This document shows, one piece after another, positions 16,861-24,769 of a stretch of 48,911 nt of DNA. The position numbers and the translations under genes were made by a program. The notes under the pieces are model-generated. The model had not been told where the DNA came from. It searched no databases and saw only the letters and a list, made by a program, of their open reading frames with translations. Position 1 is the first letter of the stretch, and the number at the start of each line of letters is the position of its first letter. Source of the stretch: Lachnospiraceae bacterium (GTDB taxonomy: Bacteria; Bacillota; Clostridia; Lachnospirales; Lachnospiraceae); the NCBI GenBank assembly GCA_029338875.1, contig JAQYBF010000092.1:1-48911 (forward strand). Direction: 5' to 3'.

Positions 16861-18072
16861 ATGGCAGTTGAAATTTCTAAAAAAATGGCAAATCTCCACG
16901 GTTCCATGATCCGTGAACTCTTTAAACTCGGTTCGGATCCGAGCGTGATCTCCTTCGGCGGCGGCAATCCTTCCGTTGAAACTTTTCCGACCAAAGAGAT
17001 TGAAGAAATCGCAGCCCAGGTTCTGACCGACAACCCGGTCTCCGTCCTTCAGTACGGCCTGACCGAAGGCTATACCCCGCTCCGTGAAACTCTGAAGAAA
17101 TATCTGGCCGAAAAGGAAGGCTTTGATTTCGAGAAAAATGATCTCTTTATCGTGTCCGGCGGCCAGCAGGGTGCAGATCTGACGACAAAAATCCTGGTCA
17201 ATGAGGGCGATGTGGTTCTGACCGAGGAGCCCGCCTTCGTCGGCTGCCTCAATACCTTCCGTTCCTATGGCGCCAAACTGATCGGTATTCCCATGCAGAT
17301 GGACGGCATCGATACCGAGGCTCTGGAGAACACCTTAAAGAAGCTGACCGATGCCGGGGAGAAGGTCCGTTTCCTCTATACCATCCCCTCCTTCCAGAAT
17401 CCGACCGGAATTACTTCCACCGAAGAAAAGCGCCGCGAGGTTTACCGGATCTGCCAGAAGTATGACATCATGATCTTAGAGGACAACCCTTACGGCGAGC
17501 TTCGTTTTGCCGGCCAGAATGTTCCGACCATCAAATCCATGGATACCGACGGCCGGGTGCTCTACTGCGGCAGTTTCTCGAAGACCATGGCACCGGCCTT
17601 CCGAATCGGTTTTCTCGTTTTCGACAAGTCCCTGACCGGTCCCATCAGTGTTGCCAAGCAGTGCACCGATGTCCATTCGAACGTGCTTTTCCAGTACATC
17701 TGCAACGAATATATGACAAAGTATGACTGGAATGCTCATCTGGAGAATTCCAGAAATGTCTATCGCCACAAGGCCGGTCTCATGATCGACAAGATGAAGG
17801 AATGCTTCCATCCGGAGGTCAGCTATGGCAATCCGGAGGGCGGTCTCTTCGTTATGGCCTTCCTGCCCGAGGGAATGGATGCCTATCCTTTCGTTCGGGA
17901 ATCCATTAACCGTGGCGTTCTCTGCGTTCCAGGCTCTGCCTTCCTTGCAGACACCGAATCGAAGTCCAATGGCTTCCGTCTCAACTACTCCTCTCCTTCG
18001 GACGAGCAGATCGAGAAAGGAATCAAAATCCTGGGCGATCTGACCTATGAGTGGATTGAAAAGAAGGCATGA
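16861..18072 (+). CDS. PLP-dependent class I/II aminotransferase (2-aminoadipate/aromatic type)
   Basis: 403 residues of the fold-type I aminotransferase family related to LysN and the MocR catalytic domain, without a DNA-binding N-terminus. The PLP lysine is K241 in GSFSKTMAPAFRIG. Asn180 (FQNPTG), Asp208 and Tyr211 (EDNPYGEL) complete the cofactor site. It transfers an amino group from an amino acid to a 2-oxoacid such as 2-oxoglutarate in the cytoplasm. Relatives act on 2-aminoadipate, branched or aromatic amino acids, so the substrate is open. Placed between an amino acid symporter and a D-2-hydroxyacid dehydrogenase, it would deaminate the imported amino acid. AGAAGGGAAGG lies upstream of the ATG. 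Confidence 0.92.
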   Translation: MAVEISKKMANLHGSMIRELFKLGSDPSVISFGGGNPSVETFPTKEIEEIAAQVLTDNPVSVLQYGLTEGYTPLRETLKKYLAEKEGFDFEKNDLFIVSGGQQGADLTTKILVNEGDVVLTEEPAFVGCLNTFRSYGAKLIGIPMQMDGIDTEALENTLKKLTDAGEKVRFLYTIPSFQNPTGITSTEEKRREVYRICQKYDIMILEDNPYGELRFAGQNVPTIKSMDTDGRVLYCGSFSKTMAPAFRIGFLVFDKSLTGPISVAKQCTDVHSNVLFQYICNEYMTKYDWNAHLENSRNVYRHKAGLMIDKMKECFHPEVSYGNPEGGLFVMAFLPEGMDAYPFVRESINRGVLCVPGSAFLADTESKSNGFRLNYSSPSDEQIEKGIKILGDLTYEWIEKKA

Positions 18073-18174
18073 GGGATTCTGAAGACATGTCCGTAAATGG
18101 GGATAAGTTACCGATAGTAAAATTCTTCCGTGAGAACATAAAAAGAAAAAGTTGAAGAAAGGGAATGATGAGTT

Positions 18175-19161
18175 ATGGAAGTAAAGGCATTCAGTACAAG
18201 ACCCGATGAAGATCCGTATTACAACCTTTTTTCAAAGCAATATGGCCTGGAGCTCGATCGGGACACCGATGGTCTGACCATGGAAAATATTGACAGTGTG
18301 AAAGGCTATGAGGGTCTTTCCCTGGTCCTGGACGGAAACCTGACGGATGAAGTTCTGAAGGCTCTAGCCGACCGTGGCGTTAAATTTATCGGCCTTCGGA
18401 CCATAGGTTTCGACGGCATCAACCTGAAACTTGCAGAGGATCTGGGCATCCGGATTTCCCATGCCGCCTATTCTCCCTATTCGGTCGCCAACTATACGGT
18501 CATGCTGATGCTCATGTGCATCCGGAAGGCCCTCTATATCCTTCTCCGCTCTCACACGGCCGATGATTCGCTCGGCAATGTCCAGGGCATGGAAATGCAG
18601 AACATGACCGTCGGCGTCATCGGCACCGGCCGGATCGGAAAGGCAGTCATTCAGAACCTGAGCGGCTTCGGATGTAAAATCATCGCCTATGACATCCATC
18701 CTTCCGACATCCCCAATGTCGAGTATGTGCCTCTGGACGAGCTTTACCACAGATCCGACATCATCACCCTCCATACCTTCTTAAGTCCGGAAACCAGACA
18801 CATGCTGAATTCCAAGGCCTTCGCAAAGATGAAGGACGGCGTCATCATCATAAATGCAGCCCGCGGTGCACTGATTGATTCCAGCGATCTCATTGATGCC
18901 ATCGAAAACGACAAGGTCGGTGGCGCCGGCATCGACTGCTTCGAGGGCGAGGAAGAGGTCGTAAGAATGGACCATCTCTATGACGACCGGGTCAAGAACC
19001 ACGATTACATCGTACTGAAGTCTTTCCAGAACACCATTGTCTCACCTCACGTGGCTTTCTATACCGACCAGGCCGTATCCGACATGGTCCGCACCTCCCT
19101 GGAATCCCTGAAACAATTCGGACAGGGAGAGGAGGTTCCGCTGGAAGTGACCAAAAACTAG
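18175..19161 (+). CDS. D-2-hydroxyacid dehydrogenase (D-lactate/aryl-lactate dehydrogenase type)
   Basis: 328 residues in the D-LDH/HicDH/VanH group. The NAD-binding motif GTGRIG is at 150-155, with YDIHP after the second strand, where an acidic residue prefers NADH. The catalytic Arg is near 230 (NAARGALID), the Glu near 260, and His292 is in SPHVAF. The enzyme interconverts a 2-oxoacid and the (R)-2-hydroxyacid. Besides pyruvate, relatives reduce 4-methyl-2-oxopentanoate, phenylpyruvate or indolepyruvate. It follows the aminotransferase by 102 bp on the same strand and ends at a strong terminator, so the trio is probably one transcript. Start ATG at 18175 with GAAAGGGA upstream. Confidence 0.9.
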   Translation: MEVKAFSTRPDEDPYYNLFSKQYGLELDRDTDGLTMENIDSVKGYEGLSLVLDGNLTDEVLKALADRGVKFIGLRTIGFDGINLKLAEDLGIRISHAAYSPYSVANYTVMLMLMCIRKALYILLRSHTADDSLGNVQGMEMQNMTVGVIGTGRIGKAVIQNLSGFGCKIIAYDIHPSDIPNVEYVPLDELYHRSDIITLHTFLSPETRHMLNSKAFAKMKDGVIIINAARGALIDSSDLIDAIENDKVGGAGIDCFEGEEEVVRMDHLYDDRVKNHDYIVLKSFQNTIVSPHVAFYTDQAVSDMVRTSLESLKQFGQGEEVPLEVTKN

Positions 19162-19183
19162 AAAGGCAAAGCATAACAAAAAC

Positions 19184-19216
19184 AATAAATTTTAAAACGA
19201 TAAACTTTAAAACGAC
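19184..19216. repeat. Two-copy AT-rich tandem repeat
   Basis: ATAAATTTTAAAACG is followed at once by ATAAACTTTAAAACG, two 15-bp units with one difference, between the dehydrogenase stop and its terminator. It is probably a slippage product. Confidence 0.6.
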
Positions 19217-19224
19217 AAAATTTT

Positions 19225-19268
19225 ACCCGGGAATGCATTCGTTGCAATCCCGGGTTTGTTCTATATTT
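19225..19268 (+). terminator. Terminator of the amino-acid operon
   Basis: ACCCGGGA (19225-19232) pairs perfectly with TCCCGGGT (19248-19255), with an inner TGCA/TGCA helix. A T-rich tail follows. An A/T-rich stretch precedes the stem, so it may work in both directions for the leftward toxin gene as well. Confidence 0.8.
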
Positions 19269-19299
19269 TTATATTCATTTCCCGCATTCTACGATCATT

Positions 19300-19617
19300 T
19301 TACAAACCAAGAACAATGCTAAGATAATCCTGCCTTTGATCAACTACCGCATAAACTGTAACCAGTTTTTGTCTATCATCAACCTTATAAAAGACAAGAC
19401 CTTTTTCTAATATAAGTACAAGATATCCTTGCCTTCTCAACACACTATATTTAGGCTCCGTGCCCATATATGTATTATTTCCCAAACCATTAATAGATTT
19501 TTCCAAATAATCCAATTTTTCAAGTGCTGCATCGGGCCCAAAATTCTCAGCAATAGAAAGAACAATTTTACGAAGTAATGAATCGGCTGTATCTGTTCTT
19601 TCTACTCTGTATTTCAA
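19300..19617 (-). CDS. RelE/ParE family toxin
   Basis: 105 residues, basic, with the ParE/RelE outline: an N-terminal strand (KYRVERTDTA), two helices with LRKIVLSIAENFGPDAALEKLDYLE, then strands ending in a conserved YLVLILEKGLVFYKVD and VYAVVDQRQDYLSIV. Such toxins act on gyrase (ParE) or ribosome-bound mRNA (RelE). The sequence does not decide which. It starts at a TTG that overlaps the antitoxin stop (TTGA), with AAGGAGAT upstream, so toxin synthesis depends on antitoxin translation. The pair is complete and probably functional. Confidence 0.82.
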   Translation of the reverse strand: MKYRVERTDTADSLLRKIVLSIAENFGPDAALEKLDYLEKSINGLGNNTYMGTEPKYSVLRRQGYLVLILEKGLVFYKVDDRQKLVTVYAVVDQRQDYLSIVLGL

Positions 19618-19898
19618 TTTTTCATCTCCTTTAATAATTTCCGTAGATCATCAAATGTATCTTGGATTGGAGCTACTCTTCCGTATTTAACATCTTCATC
19701 AGATTCTGCCAAAATCTCTAGCAATTCAATTCTAGCTTTCATTCGTTTATATTCTTCATAACCCAGTGAAACCGTATCTCCTCTCCCATTCACCGTGATA
19801 ATAACAGCTTCATTATCTTCACGACACTGTTTGGAGACTTCGTTGTAATGATTTCTGAGATCTGCCGATGGACGAATTGTTTCTTGTAATGGATACAT
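19614..19898 (-). CDS. Phd/YefM family antitoxin
   Basis: 94 residues: the N-terminal Phd/YefM DNA-binding fold (ETIRPSADLRNHYNEVSKQC, then EAVIITVNGRGDTVSLGYEEYKRM) and a C-terminal acidic helix that would wrap the toxin. The ATG at 19898 is chosen over an upstream codon because GGAGGTGA sits 5 nt before it. It overlaps the toxin by 4 nt. A 12-bp palindrome on the -10 box is a likely autoregulatory operator. Confidence 0.85.
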   Translation of the reverse strand: MYPLQETIRPSADLRNHYNEVSKQCREDNEAVIITVNGRGDTVSLGYEEYKRMKARIELLEILAESDEDVKYGRVAPIQDTFDDLRKLLKEMKN

Positions 19899-19925
19899 TG
19901 AACTCACCTCCGTTCTCGTAGTCAC

Positions 19926-19940
19926 ATTATATCATGATAT
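19926..19940 (-). promoter_or_regulatory. Toxin-antitoxin promoter with overlapping palindrome
   Basis: An extended -10 (TGA TATAAT; TATAAT at 19926-19931) overlaps the perfect 12-bp palindrome ATATCATGATAT (19929-19940). This is the usual position for an antitoxin operator. Confidence 0.55.
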
Positions 19941-19958
19941 GTCTATATTTACTAGTCT

Positions 19959-21212
19959 CTACTTTTCAAATCCGCATAAGGTATAACCCCGAGCTATGGC
20001 ATCGCTCTCCGAGATCGGCGTGATCGACTTGGCCTGTTTCAGGCCCCGGCAGTCGGTCGTCAGATGATAGTGCTTGCCGCTTCCGGTAATATAGACCGTC
20101 CGCTCGGTTCCTGTATTGGCCGAGGCGGTATCCTGAGAAGCCTGCTGGGTAGACTGCGCCGCCTGCTCTGAGGACTGCTGGGCCGCCTGTGACTGCTGGG
20201 AAACCGCTGCAGAGGACGATCCGGATGATCCGCCGGAGGAACTGCTGTCTCCGGTCGACTGCGACCGGGCGCCCTGATTAGACAGAGGCTGACCATTCAG
20301 TCCGCTGGCTCCGCTTGCGTAATCAATGGTAATTCCCGGCTGAACATTGTAGCAGTAGACATTGAAGCAGATGCCGGCACCCTGATCCTCAACCGACCAG
20401 GCTTCCATCTGAACGCCGCTGGCCACCAGGTTATTGTCCTGGAAAATCGGCGTCACCCGATAGAGGACATGATGTCCGGTTTCTTTGACGTAGTCCGCAA
20501 CCATATTCTCAAAGGGCAGCATGCCCTCGGTATTGAGATAGCGGGTTCCGGTAATCAGATTCTTGGCATTGGCATTTTCGCCGGATAGCTGATAGCCGAT
20601 CAGATGACAGCGGTTGTAAAGATATTTTCCGTCCACAATGTCATATTTCACGGTATGCCAGCCGCTGGGCCGAACCGCTCCGATCGCTCCGCGCTTTGCC
20701 GTCGGCATGATTTCCTTGCAGACATTGGCATAGGCCACGCCGCAGCGGCCCAGTCCGTCGAGATCGCTGTAGCTTTCAAAGGCATCGGTTCTGGCCTTGT
20801 CGGCATCCGAAAAGGCGGGGACGTTATTATTGATCGAAATATAGGGCGTCCCGTTGTAGGCCGGAATCGAAGAAAGATCAACTGCGGAAGCCGTGTTTCC
20901 AGCATTTGCCGCGCCCGCATTGGAAGATGCATCGGATGATTGATCAGAATTGCCGCTGCCGTCCGAAGATGCCGAGCCGGAATCGCCGGTCTGACTATTA
21001 TCCTGATTTGAAGTCTCGCTGGAACTGCTCTGACCGGAATCCGCGCTGCCGGCCTTTTCACTGGACTCGGTCTTCTGGCTTTCCGAGGTCAGATCTCCGC
21101 AGGAGGTCATGGTCAGCCCGTTCAGAGCAATCAGAATCGCCAGGATCGGAGCTAAAATCCGGATTTTGTTGAATTTCTTTCTATTATCGAAGTGCAAAGT
21201 TGACTGTTTCAT
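19959..21212 (-). CDS. Secreted or lipid-anchored DNA/RNA non-specific endonuclease
   Basis: 417 residues. A hydrophobic signal segment (about 18-36) ends in MTSC, so Cys38 may be a lipoprotein anchor. A Ser/Gly/Asp-rich linker follows (about 40-110), then a NUC-type beta-beta-alpha metal nuclease domain (about 115-300). Its catalytic motif is NRCH (His203), with the metal Asn in NAKNLITGT (Asn218). Next is a second Ser/Gln-rich linker (about 310-370) and a C-terminal 45-residue module starting VYITGSGKHYH with Cys residues (TDCRG, LCGF). The domain resembles streptococcal EndA-type DNA-entry nucleases, so roles in DNA uptake or nutrient scavenging are possible. Low-complexity linkers suggest attachment across the cell wall. 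AAAGGGG precedes the ATG at 21212. Confidence 0.85.
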   Translation of the reverse strand: MKQSTLHFDNRKKFNKIRILAPILAILIALNGLTMTSCGDLTSESQKTESSEKAGSADSGQSSSSETSNQDNSQTGDSGSASSDGSGNSDQSSDASSNAGAANAGNTASAVDLSSIPAYNGTPYISINNNVPAFSDADKARTDAFESYSDLDGLGRCGVAYANVCKEIMPTAKRGAIGAVRPSGWHTVKYDIVDGKYLYNRCHLIGYQLSGENANAKNLITGTRYLNTEGMLPFENMVADYVKETGHHVLYRVTPIFQDNNLVASGVQMEAWSVEDQGAGICFNVYCYNVQPGITIDYASGASGLNGQPLSNQGARSQSTGDSSSSGGSSGSSSAAVSQQSQAAQQSSEQAAQSTQQASQDTASANTGTERTVYITGSGKHYHLTTDCRGLKQAKSITPISESDAIARGYTLCGFEK

Positions 21213-21322
21213 AAATATTCTGTCCCCTTTTTCATTTCAGATGATTGGACTTTTCTTTTTCGATCATATGATCCTTATTTCATCTTTTTCCACACTGTTA
21301 TGGTACGCTTCTCATAAAGCTT

Positions 21323-21796
21323 CTATTTCATCGTCTCCCACACTTCAACTGTAATCTTATCATGCGACTTTCCCTGGATGTCTTCCGAGGAAGCCAGCTG
21401 AAAAGCCGATAAATCCAGATCAAATTTCATATCACTTGGATATTTCCGGTTCCAACGGCAGATCATGATTTTTTGAATCTTTTCCTGATAGGGCTTCAAA
21501 GACTCTTTCTCAACGAAGCAGTAATCAGAAGGGCCGGCATTCTCCAGATAATTCTCTTCTACAATAAGATCATATCCTGCATTCTGCTCCTTTTCTGAGA
21601 TCTGATTTGATACGGAGAGATTTTCATTTGGTATCGGTCTATATTTCTCAAATAATTCTGCAGAATAGGGGCTCATGCGAAGCGTCTGACCCTGGATCCG
21701 GTCCATCAGATATGCAATCAGTTTCTCATCCCGGCTCTGCCTCCTGTGATTAAAGGCCATGCCATTGTCGTCTGACAGACATACGATTGGAATCAT
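21323..21796 (-). CDS. Conserved protein of unknown function (Lachnospiraceae-type, sometimes labelled 'ribonuclease Z')
   Basis: 157 residues, soluble, no signal peptide. It opens IPIVCLSDDNGMAFNHRRQS, with a conserved-looking DDNGM...F..RRQS pattern. A central GPSDYCFVE and a C-terminal ICRWNRKYPSDMKFDLDL follow. I recall similar proteins in Lachnospiraceae carrying a 'ribonuclease Z' label, but no metallo-beta-lactamase HxHxDH motif is present, so I do not accept that function. The ATG at 21796 is chosen for AGGAGG about 10 nt upstream. It is a single gene between a nuclease and a MATE gene. Confidence 0.6.
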   Translation of the reverse strand: MIPIVCLSDDNGMAFNHRRQSRDEKLIAYLMDRIQGQTLRMSPYSAELFEKYRPIPNENLSVSNQISEKEQNAGYDLIVEENYLENAGPSDYCFVEKESLKPYQEKIQKIMICRWNRKYPSDMKFDLDLSAFQLASSEDIQGKSHDKITVEVWETMK

Positions 21797-21862
21797 AATT
21801 TTTCTTCCTCCTGCTGCCCGGTCATGCAATGGCCGGGGATTTCTACTCAGCTGTCTGAATCT

Positions 21863-23278
21863 TTACTCCGATTCCTTCTCAGGATTTCCCACCGGCACCT
21901 TTTCTACCCTGTCTTCCGGCAAGGTGTGGTGGAAATGCAGGGTCATGGGAAAGGCGATGGCACTGGCGCTCATTTCCGCGATACTCTGGGCCCACTCCAG
22001 ACCGGCAATGCCGAAGATGGCTGTCAGAAGATAGGCGAAGAAAATCAGGAAAACGCCTCGCCTCAGGGAAGCCAGAAGGGTTGCCTTGGCGGCCTGGCCG
22101 ATCGACTGGAAAATCATATCGCCGAAGACCGACATGGCCATGAATGGCATGCTGATTGCAATATAACGCATCATGGTTCCGCCGATTTCGATAACTTCCG
22201 GGTCATTCCGGAAGAATCCGACAATCTGATCGGCAAAAAGGAAGGCCAGAACAGCCAGAACGACCAGTAATGCAGTCGCCAGTCTCCAGACGTACCAGTA
22301 AGCCTTCTTCAGGCGGGAATAGATCCTGGCGCCATAGTTATAGGCAGCAATCGGCTGCAGGCCCTGGCCCAGACCGATGGTAACACAGTTCAGGAAGAAG
22401 GCAATCCGGTTGACGATGGAAATCGCTGATACTGCCGCATCGCCGTATCCGCCGGCCAGATGGTTAATCAGCATTGTGGACAGGGCATTGAGGAGGTTTC
22501 TCATAAGAGAAGGCGTTCCATTGAAGATGACTTTCTTTATTATAGCTGGTTTCCAGGTGAAATATTTCAGGTTGAAGCTGCTCTGGGTCTTTCCCTGAAG
22601 AAAGGGAATGATCAGAATCACACAGCTCAGATACTGGGTGACCGCCGTGGACAGGCCTGCGCCGGCAATTCCCATGTGGCAGACATTGATAAGAAAAGCA
22701 TCGCCGAAGAGATTCAGTATGCCGCCGCTGGTCAGGCCGATCATGCCATAGAAAGCCAGACCTTCATAGCGAAGAATGTTATTCATGACACAGCCCAGGG
22801 TCATGGCCGGCCCGGCAATCAGAATATAGGCCCCGTAGATCCTTGCATAAGGAAGAATGGTTTTTGTGGATCCCAGAAGAAGCATCAGAGGATCGAGGAA
22901 AATCAGGCCCAGGACACCGATGACTAGACCGGTCAGAAGAGCCAGGTAAAAGCCGCAGGCGCTGAAGTTTTTCGCTCCCTGAAGATCTCTCTGGCCTAAC
23001 TTTCTGGAAATATTGGTTCCGGATCCGTGGCCGAACATGAAACCGAAGGCTTGAAGAATGGCCATGAGGCCGAAGACAACACCCGTAGCCGCACTGGCGC
23101 TGGTGTTGATCTGACTGACGAAGAAGGTATCTCCCATGTTATAGATATTGGTGACCAGCATGGAAATAATGGTCGGAAGGGACAGCTCCCGGACCAGGCG
23201 CCCCACGGGTTCCTGGGTCATCCTATGATACTGCTTCTCGTAGGCTTCCTTCTGGGTTTCTGCATTTGCCTTTTTCAT
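21863..23278 (-). CDS. MATE family efflux transporter (second copy)
   Basis: A 471-residue twelve-helix MATE protein with the N-terminal EPVGRLVRELSLPTIISML and NIYNMGDTFFV motif, and GLGQGLQPIAAYNYGA in the second half. These are typical of the MepA/VmrA-like Firmicute subgroup of Na+/H+-coupled drug exporters. It is clearly different from the MATE gene at 574-1971. Start ATG at 23278 is favoured by AGAAGAA upstream; a TTG at 23308 would add ten residues. Its promoter at 23369-23398 lies ahead of a terminator-like hairpin, so expression may be controlled by attenuation. Confidence 0.9.
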   Translation of the reverse strand: MKKANAETQKEAYEKQYHRMTQEPVGRLVRELSLPTIISMLVTNIYNMGDTFFVSQINTSASAATGVVFGLMAILQAFGFMFGHGSGTNISRKLGQRDLQGAKNFSACGFYLALLTGLVIGVLGLIFLDPLMLLLGSTKTILPYARIYGAYILIAGPAMTLGCVMNNILRYEGLAFYGMIGLTSGGILNLFGDAFLINVCHMGIAGAGLSTAVTQYLSCVILIIPFLQGKTQSSFNLKYFTWKPAIIKKVIFNGTPSLMRNLLNALSTMLINHLAGGYGDAAVSAISIVNRIAFFLNCVTIGLGQGLQPIAAYNYGARIYSRLKKAYWYVWRLATALLVVLAVLAFLFADQIVGFFRNDPEVIEIGGTMMRYIAISMPFMAMSVFGDMIFQSIGQAAKATLLASLRRGVFLIFFAYLLTAIFGIAGLEWAQSIAEMSASAIAFPMTLHFHHTLPEDRVEKVPVGNPEKESE

Positions 23279-23322
23279 GAATTTCTTCTTTCCGAAACTT
23301 TTTCTCAAAAGTAGTAAAGCAT

Positions 23323-23358
23323 AAAAAAAACGGGAGAATGTAACTCACCACCCTCCCG
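23323..23358 (-). terminator. Terminator or leader attenuator before the MATE gene
   Basis: On the minus strand CGGGAG...CTCCCG is followed by eight T residues. It can end the alcohol dehydrogenase transcript, but a good promoter lies upstream of it, so it is also at the very start of the MATE leader. Confidence 0.7.
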
Positions 23359-23368
23359 ATACGTATAC

Positions 23369-23398
23369 AGTATAGCACCTTTTACAATTGCTTTACAA
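23369..23398 (-). promoter_or_regulatory. Promoter ahead of the second MATE gene
   Basis: Minus-strand TTGTAA (23393-23398), an 18-bp spacer and TATACT (23369-23374). The predicted start is near 23362, only a few bases before the hairpin stem. Confidence 0.5.
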
Positions 23399-23413
23399 AC
23401 CAGACCGTCAGGA

Positions 23414-24490
23414 TTACAGGTCCATGGCAATCTCCCGCAGCACCTTCTTATCACATTTGAAAGGTGCCAGAGCCATCTTGGCTTCCGGCAGTTCTTCAAC
23501 TGCGGTTTCCAGTAAGGATTCTTCTACCTTCAGATGATCGCTGACCACATCATAAAAGCTTCTCCAGTCATCCAGATCACGGAAACCGGCCAGATGGAGT
23601 GCTTCATCTCGTGCTTCCTTGTCCGCGTGCGACAGATAGCCAGCTTCGAAATAGCCGCAGGCCCGACCATGGGCTACATTTCTCCGACAGGTCAGAGTAT
23701 AGGACAGGCCATGAGGTATGGAGGTGCCGGCCAGGGCAATCGACATGCCGGCCATAACGGATGCGGTCATAAAGGCTGAGAAATCCGCATCCTCTGCCTG
23801 ACGTTCGCCCAGAAGAATGTCCCGGTTTTCGGACCAGACCTTGAGTCCGGCCTCTGCCGTCATTTTCGTATAGCGATCCGCATGGACATTGATCAAGCTC
23901 TCCCAGAGATGGGCCAGGGCGTCGACCGCCGTGTTCCGAAGGATGGAAAGAGGCAGAGACTTGAGATAATTGGGGTCAGCCAGGCCAAGATCGGCAAAAA
24001 TCTTATAGGGGATGGAGCCCTTCTTCTTGGTGTCCGGATTGGTCAGAACGGAAACCGCCGTAACCTCGGAGCCCGTGCCGCAGGTGGTCGGAATCTCGAT
24101 AATGGGAATAGCCTCGTTGGAATTTCCGGCTTCCAGGAGGAAATCACGGCCCTTATCTTTGTTTTTAATCATCAGGGCTGCTGCCTTTGCCGCATCCAGT
24201 GAGGATCCGCCGCCCACACCGATGCAGAAATCCGCGCCAAATTCGAGGCCCTGATCCCGGGCCTTCATAACCGTATCCAGGGACGGGTTCTGCTCAACCT
24301 GATCAAATAAGGTGTAGGGAATCTTTGCAGCCTCCAGCACTTCCTCGATATCGGACAGAGAGCCGTTCTTCCGGGAAGAGCTCCCGCCGGTCATGATCAG
24401 GGCCCGGCTTCCCAGAGCCTCGATCTCTTTGGCATGATTCTTCACACAGTTTCTTTCCTGATACAGCCTTGTTGGCATATAGAATTTCAT
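23414..24490 (-). CDS. Iron-containing alcohol dehydrogenase
   Basis: 358 residues of the group III (iron-activated) alcohol dehydrogenase family. The NAD(P) site GVGGGSSLDAAK is near 91-102 and the IPTTCGTGSEVT motif follows. The four metal ligands are visible as Asp in DPNYLKSLP, His in ALAHLWES, His in IPHGLSY and His in VAHGRACG. It interconverts aldehydes and alcohols in fermentation; the chain length is unknown. The start ATG has AAGGAG upstream. A 23-bp near-perfect dyad lies between the -10 box and the ribosome binding site, implying repression. Confidence 0.92.
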   Translation of the reverse strand: MKFYMPTRLYQERNCVKNHAKEIEALGSRALIMTGGSSSRKNGSLSDIEEVLEAAKIPYTLFDQVEQNPSLDTVMKARDQGLEFGADFCIGVGGGSSLDAAKAAALMIKNKDKGRDFLLEAGNSNEAIPIIEIPTTCGTGSEVTAVSVLTNPDTKKKGSIPYKIFADLGLADPNYLKSLPLSILRNTAVDALAHLWESLINVHADRYTKMTAEAGLKVWSENRDILLGERQAEDADFSAFMTASVMAGMSIALAGTSIPHGLSYTLTCRRNVAHGRACGYFEAGYLSHADKEARDEALHLAGFRDLDDWRSFYDVVSDHLKVEESLLETAVEELPEAKMALAPFKCDKKVLREIAMDL

Positions 24491-24507
24491 CGTACTTCTC
24501 CTTTCAA

Positions 24508-24530
24508 TTGTGCACTTCTAAAGTACACAA
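24508..24530. promoter_or_regulatory. Operator-like dyad of the alcohol dehydrogenase gene
   Basis: Arms TTGTGCACTT and AAGTACACAA with a 3-nt centre form a 23-bp dyad with a single mismatch. It lies just downstream of the expected transcription start (TATAAT at 24546-24551 on the minus strand; -35 weak). The outer TTGTG/CACAA halves recall redox regulator (Rex) sites, but the spacing is longer than the canonical 18 bp. Confidence 0.5.
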
Positions 24531-24545
24531 AGTTTTTCACTTCGG

Positions 24546-24551
24546 ATTATA
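24546..24551 (-). promoter_or_regulatory. -10 box of the alcohol dehydrogenase gene
   Basis: Perfect TATAAT on the minus strand about 55 bp upstream of the start codon. No good -35 lies 16-18 bp away, so an activator may be needed. Confidence 0.45.
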
Positions 24552-24716
24552 CTCAATTTCCTCAATTGTAGGCATCGAACTTTTAAATTTTATCGTGGGT
24601 ACCAGGTACATTAGGAAGTCGGGGTAGTTCACGATAGCATTTATTTATGAGCACTAACCCTCCGGGGCTTTTCTAATGATCCTCTGCAAAATTGAATTAG
24701 ACAGCATGACAAATGC

Positions 24717-24745
24717 TTACTGAATGCATCACAAAGTGCTATATT
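24717..24745 (+). promoter_or_regulatory. Promoter of the RelB-type antitoxin gene
   Basis: TTACTG (24717-24722), a 17-bp spacer and TATATT (24740-24745), about 25 bp before the antitoxin start. The sequence from 24560 to 24700 holds no gene that I can support. Confidence 0.4.
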
Positions 24746-24769
24746 GAATGCGAAAGGTGGTGCGTTCTA

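Noticed and set aside
16861-18072. Aminotransferase as a MocR-type regulator
   Set aside because: No N-terminal GntR winged helix; the protein starts directly with the catalytic fold.
24600-24700. Possible tRNA or small RNA in the gap before the RelB-type antitoxin
   Set aside because: No cloverleaf, no conserved TTC arm and no terminator; the CCTCCGGGG stretch is isolated.
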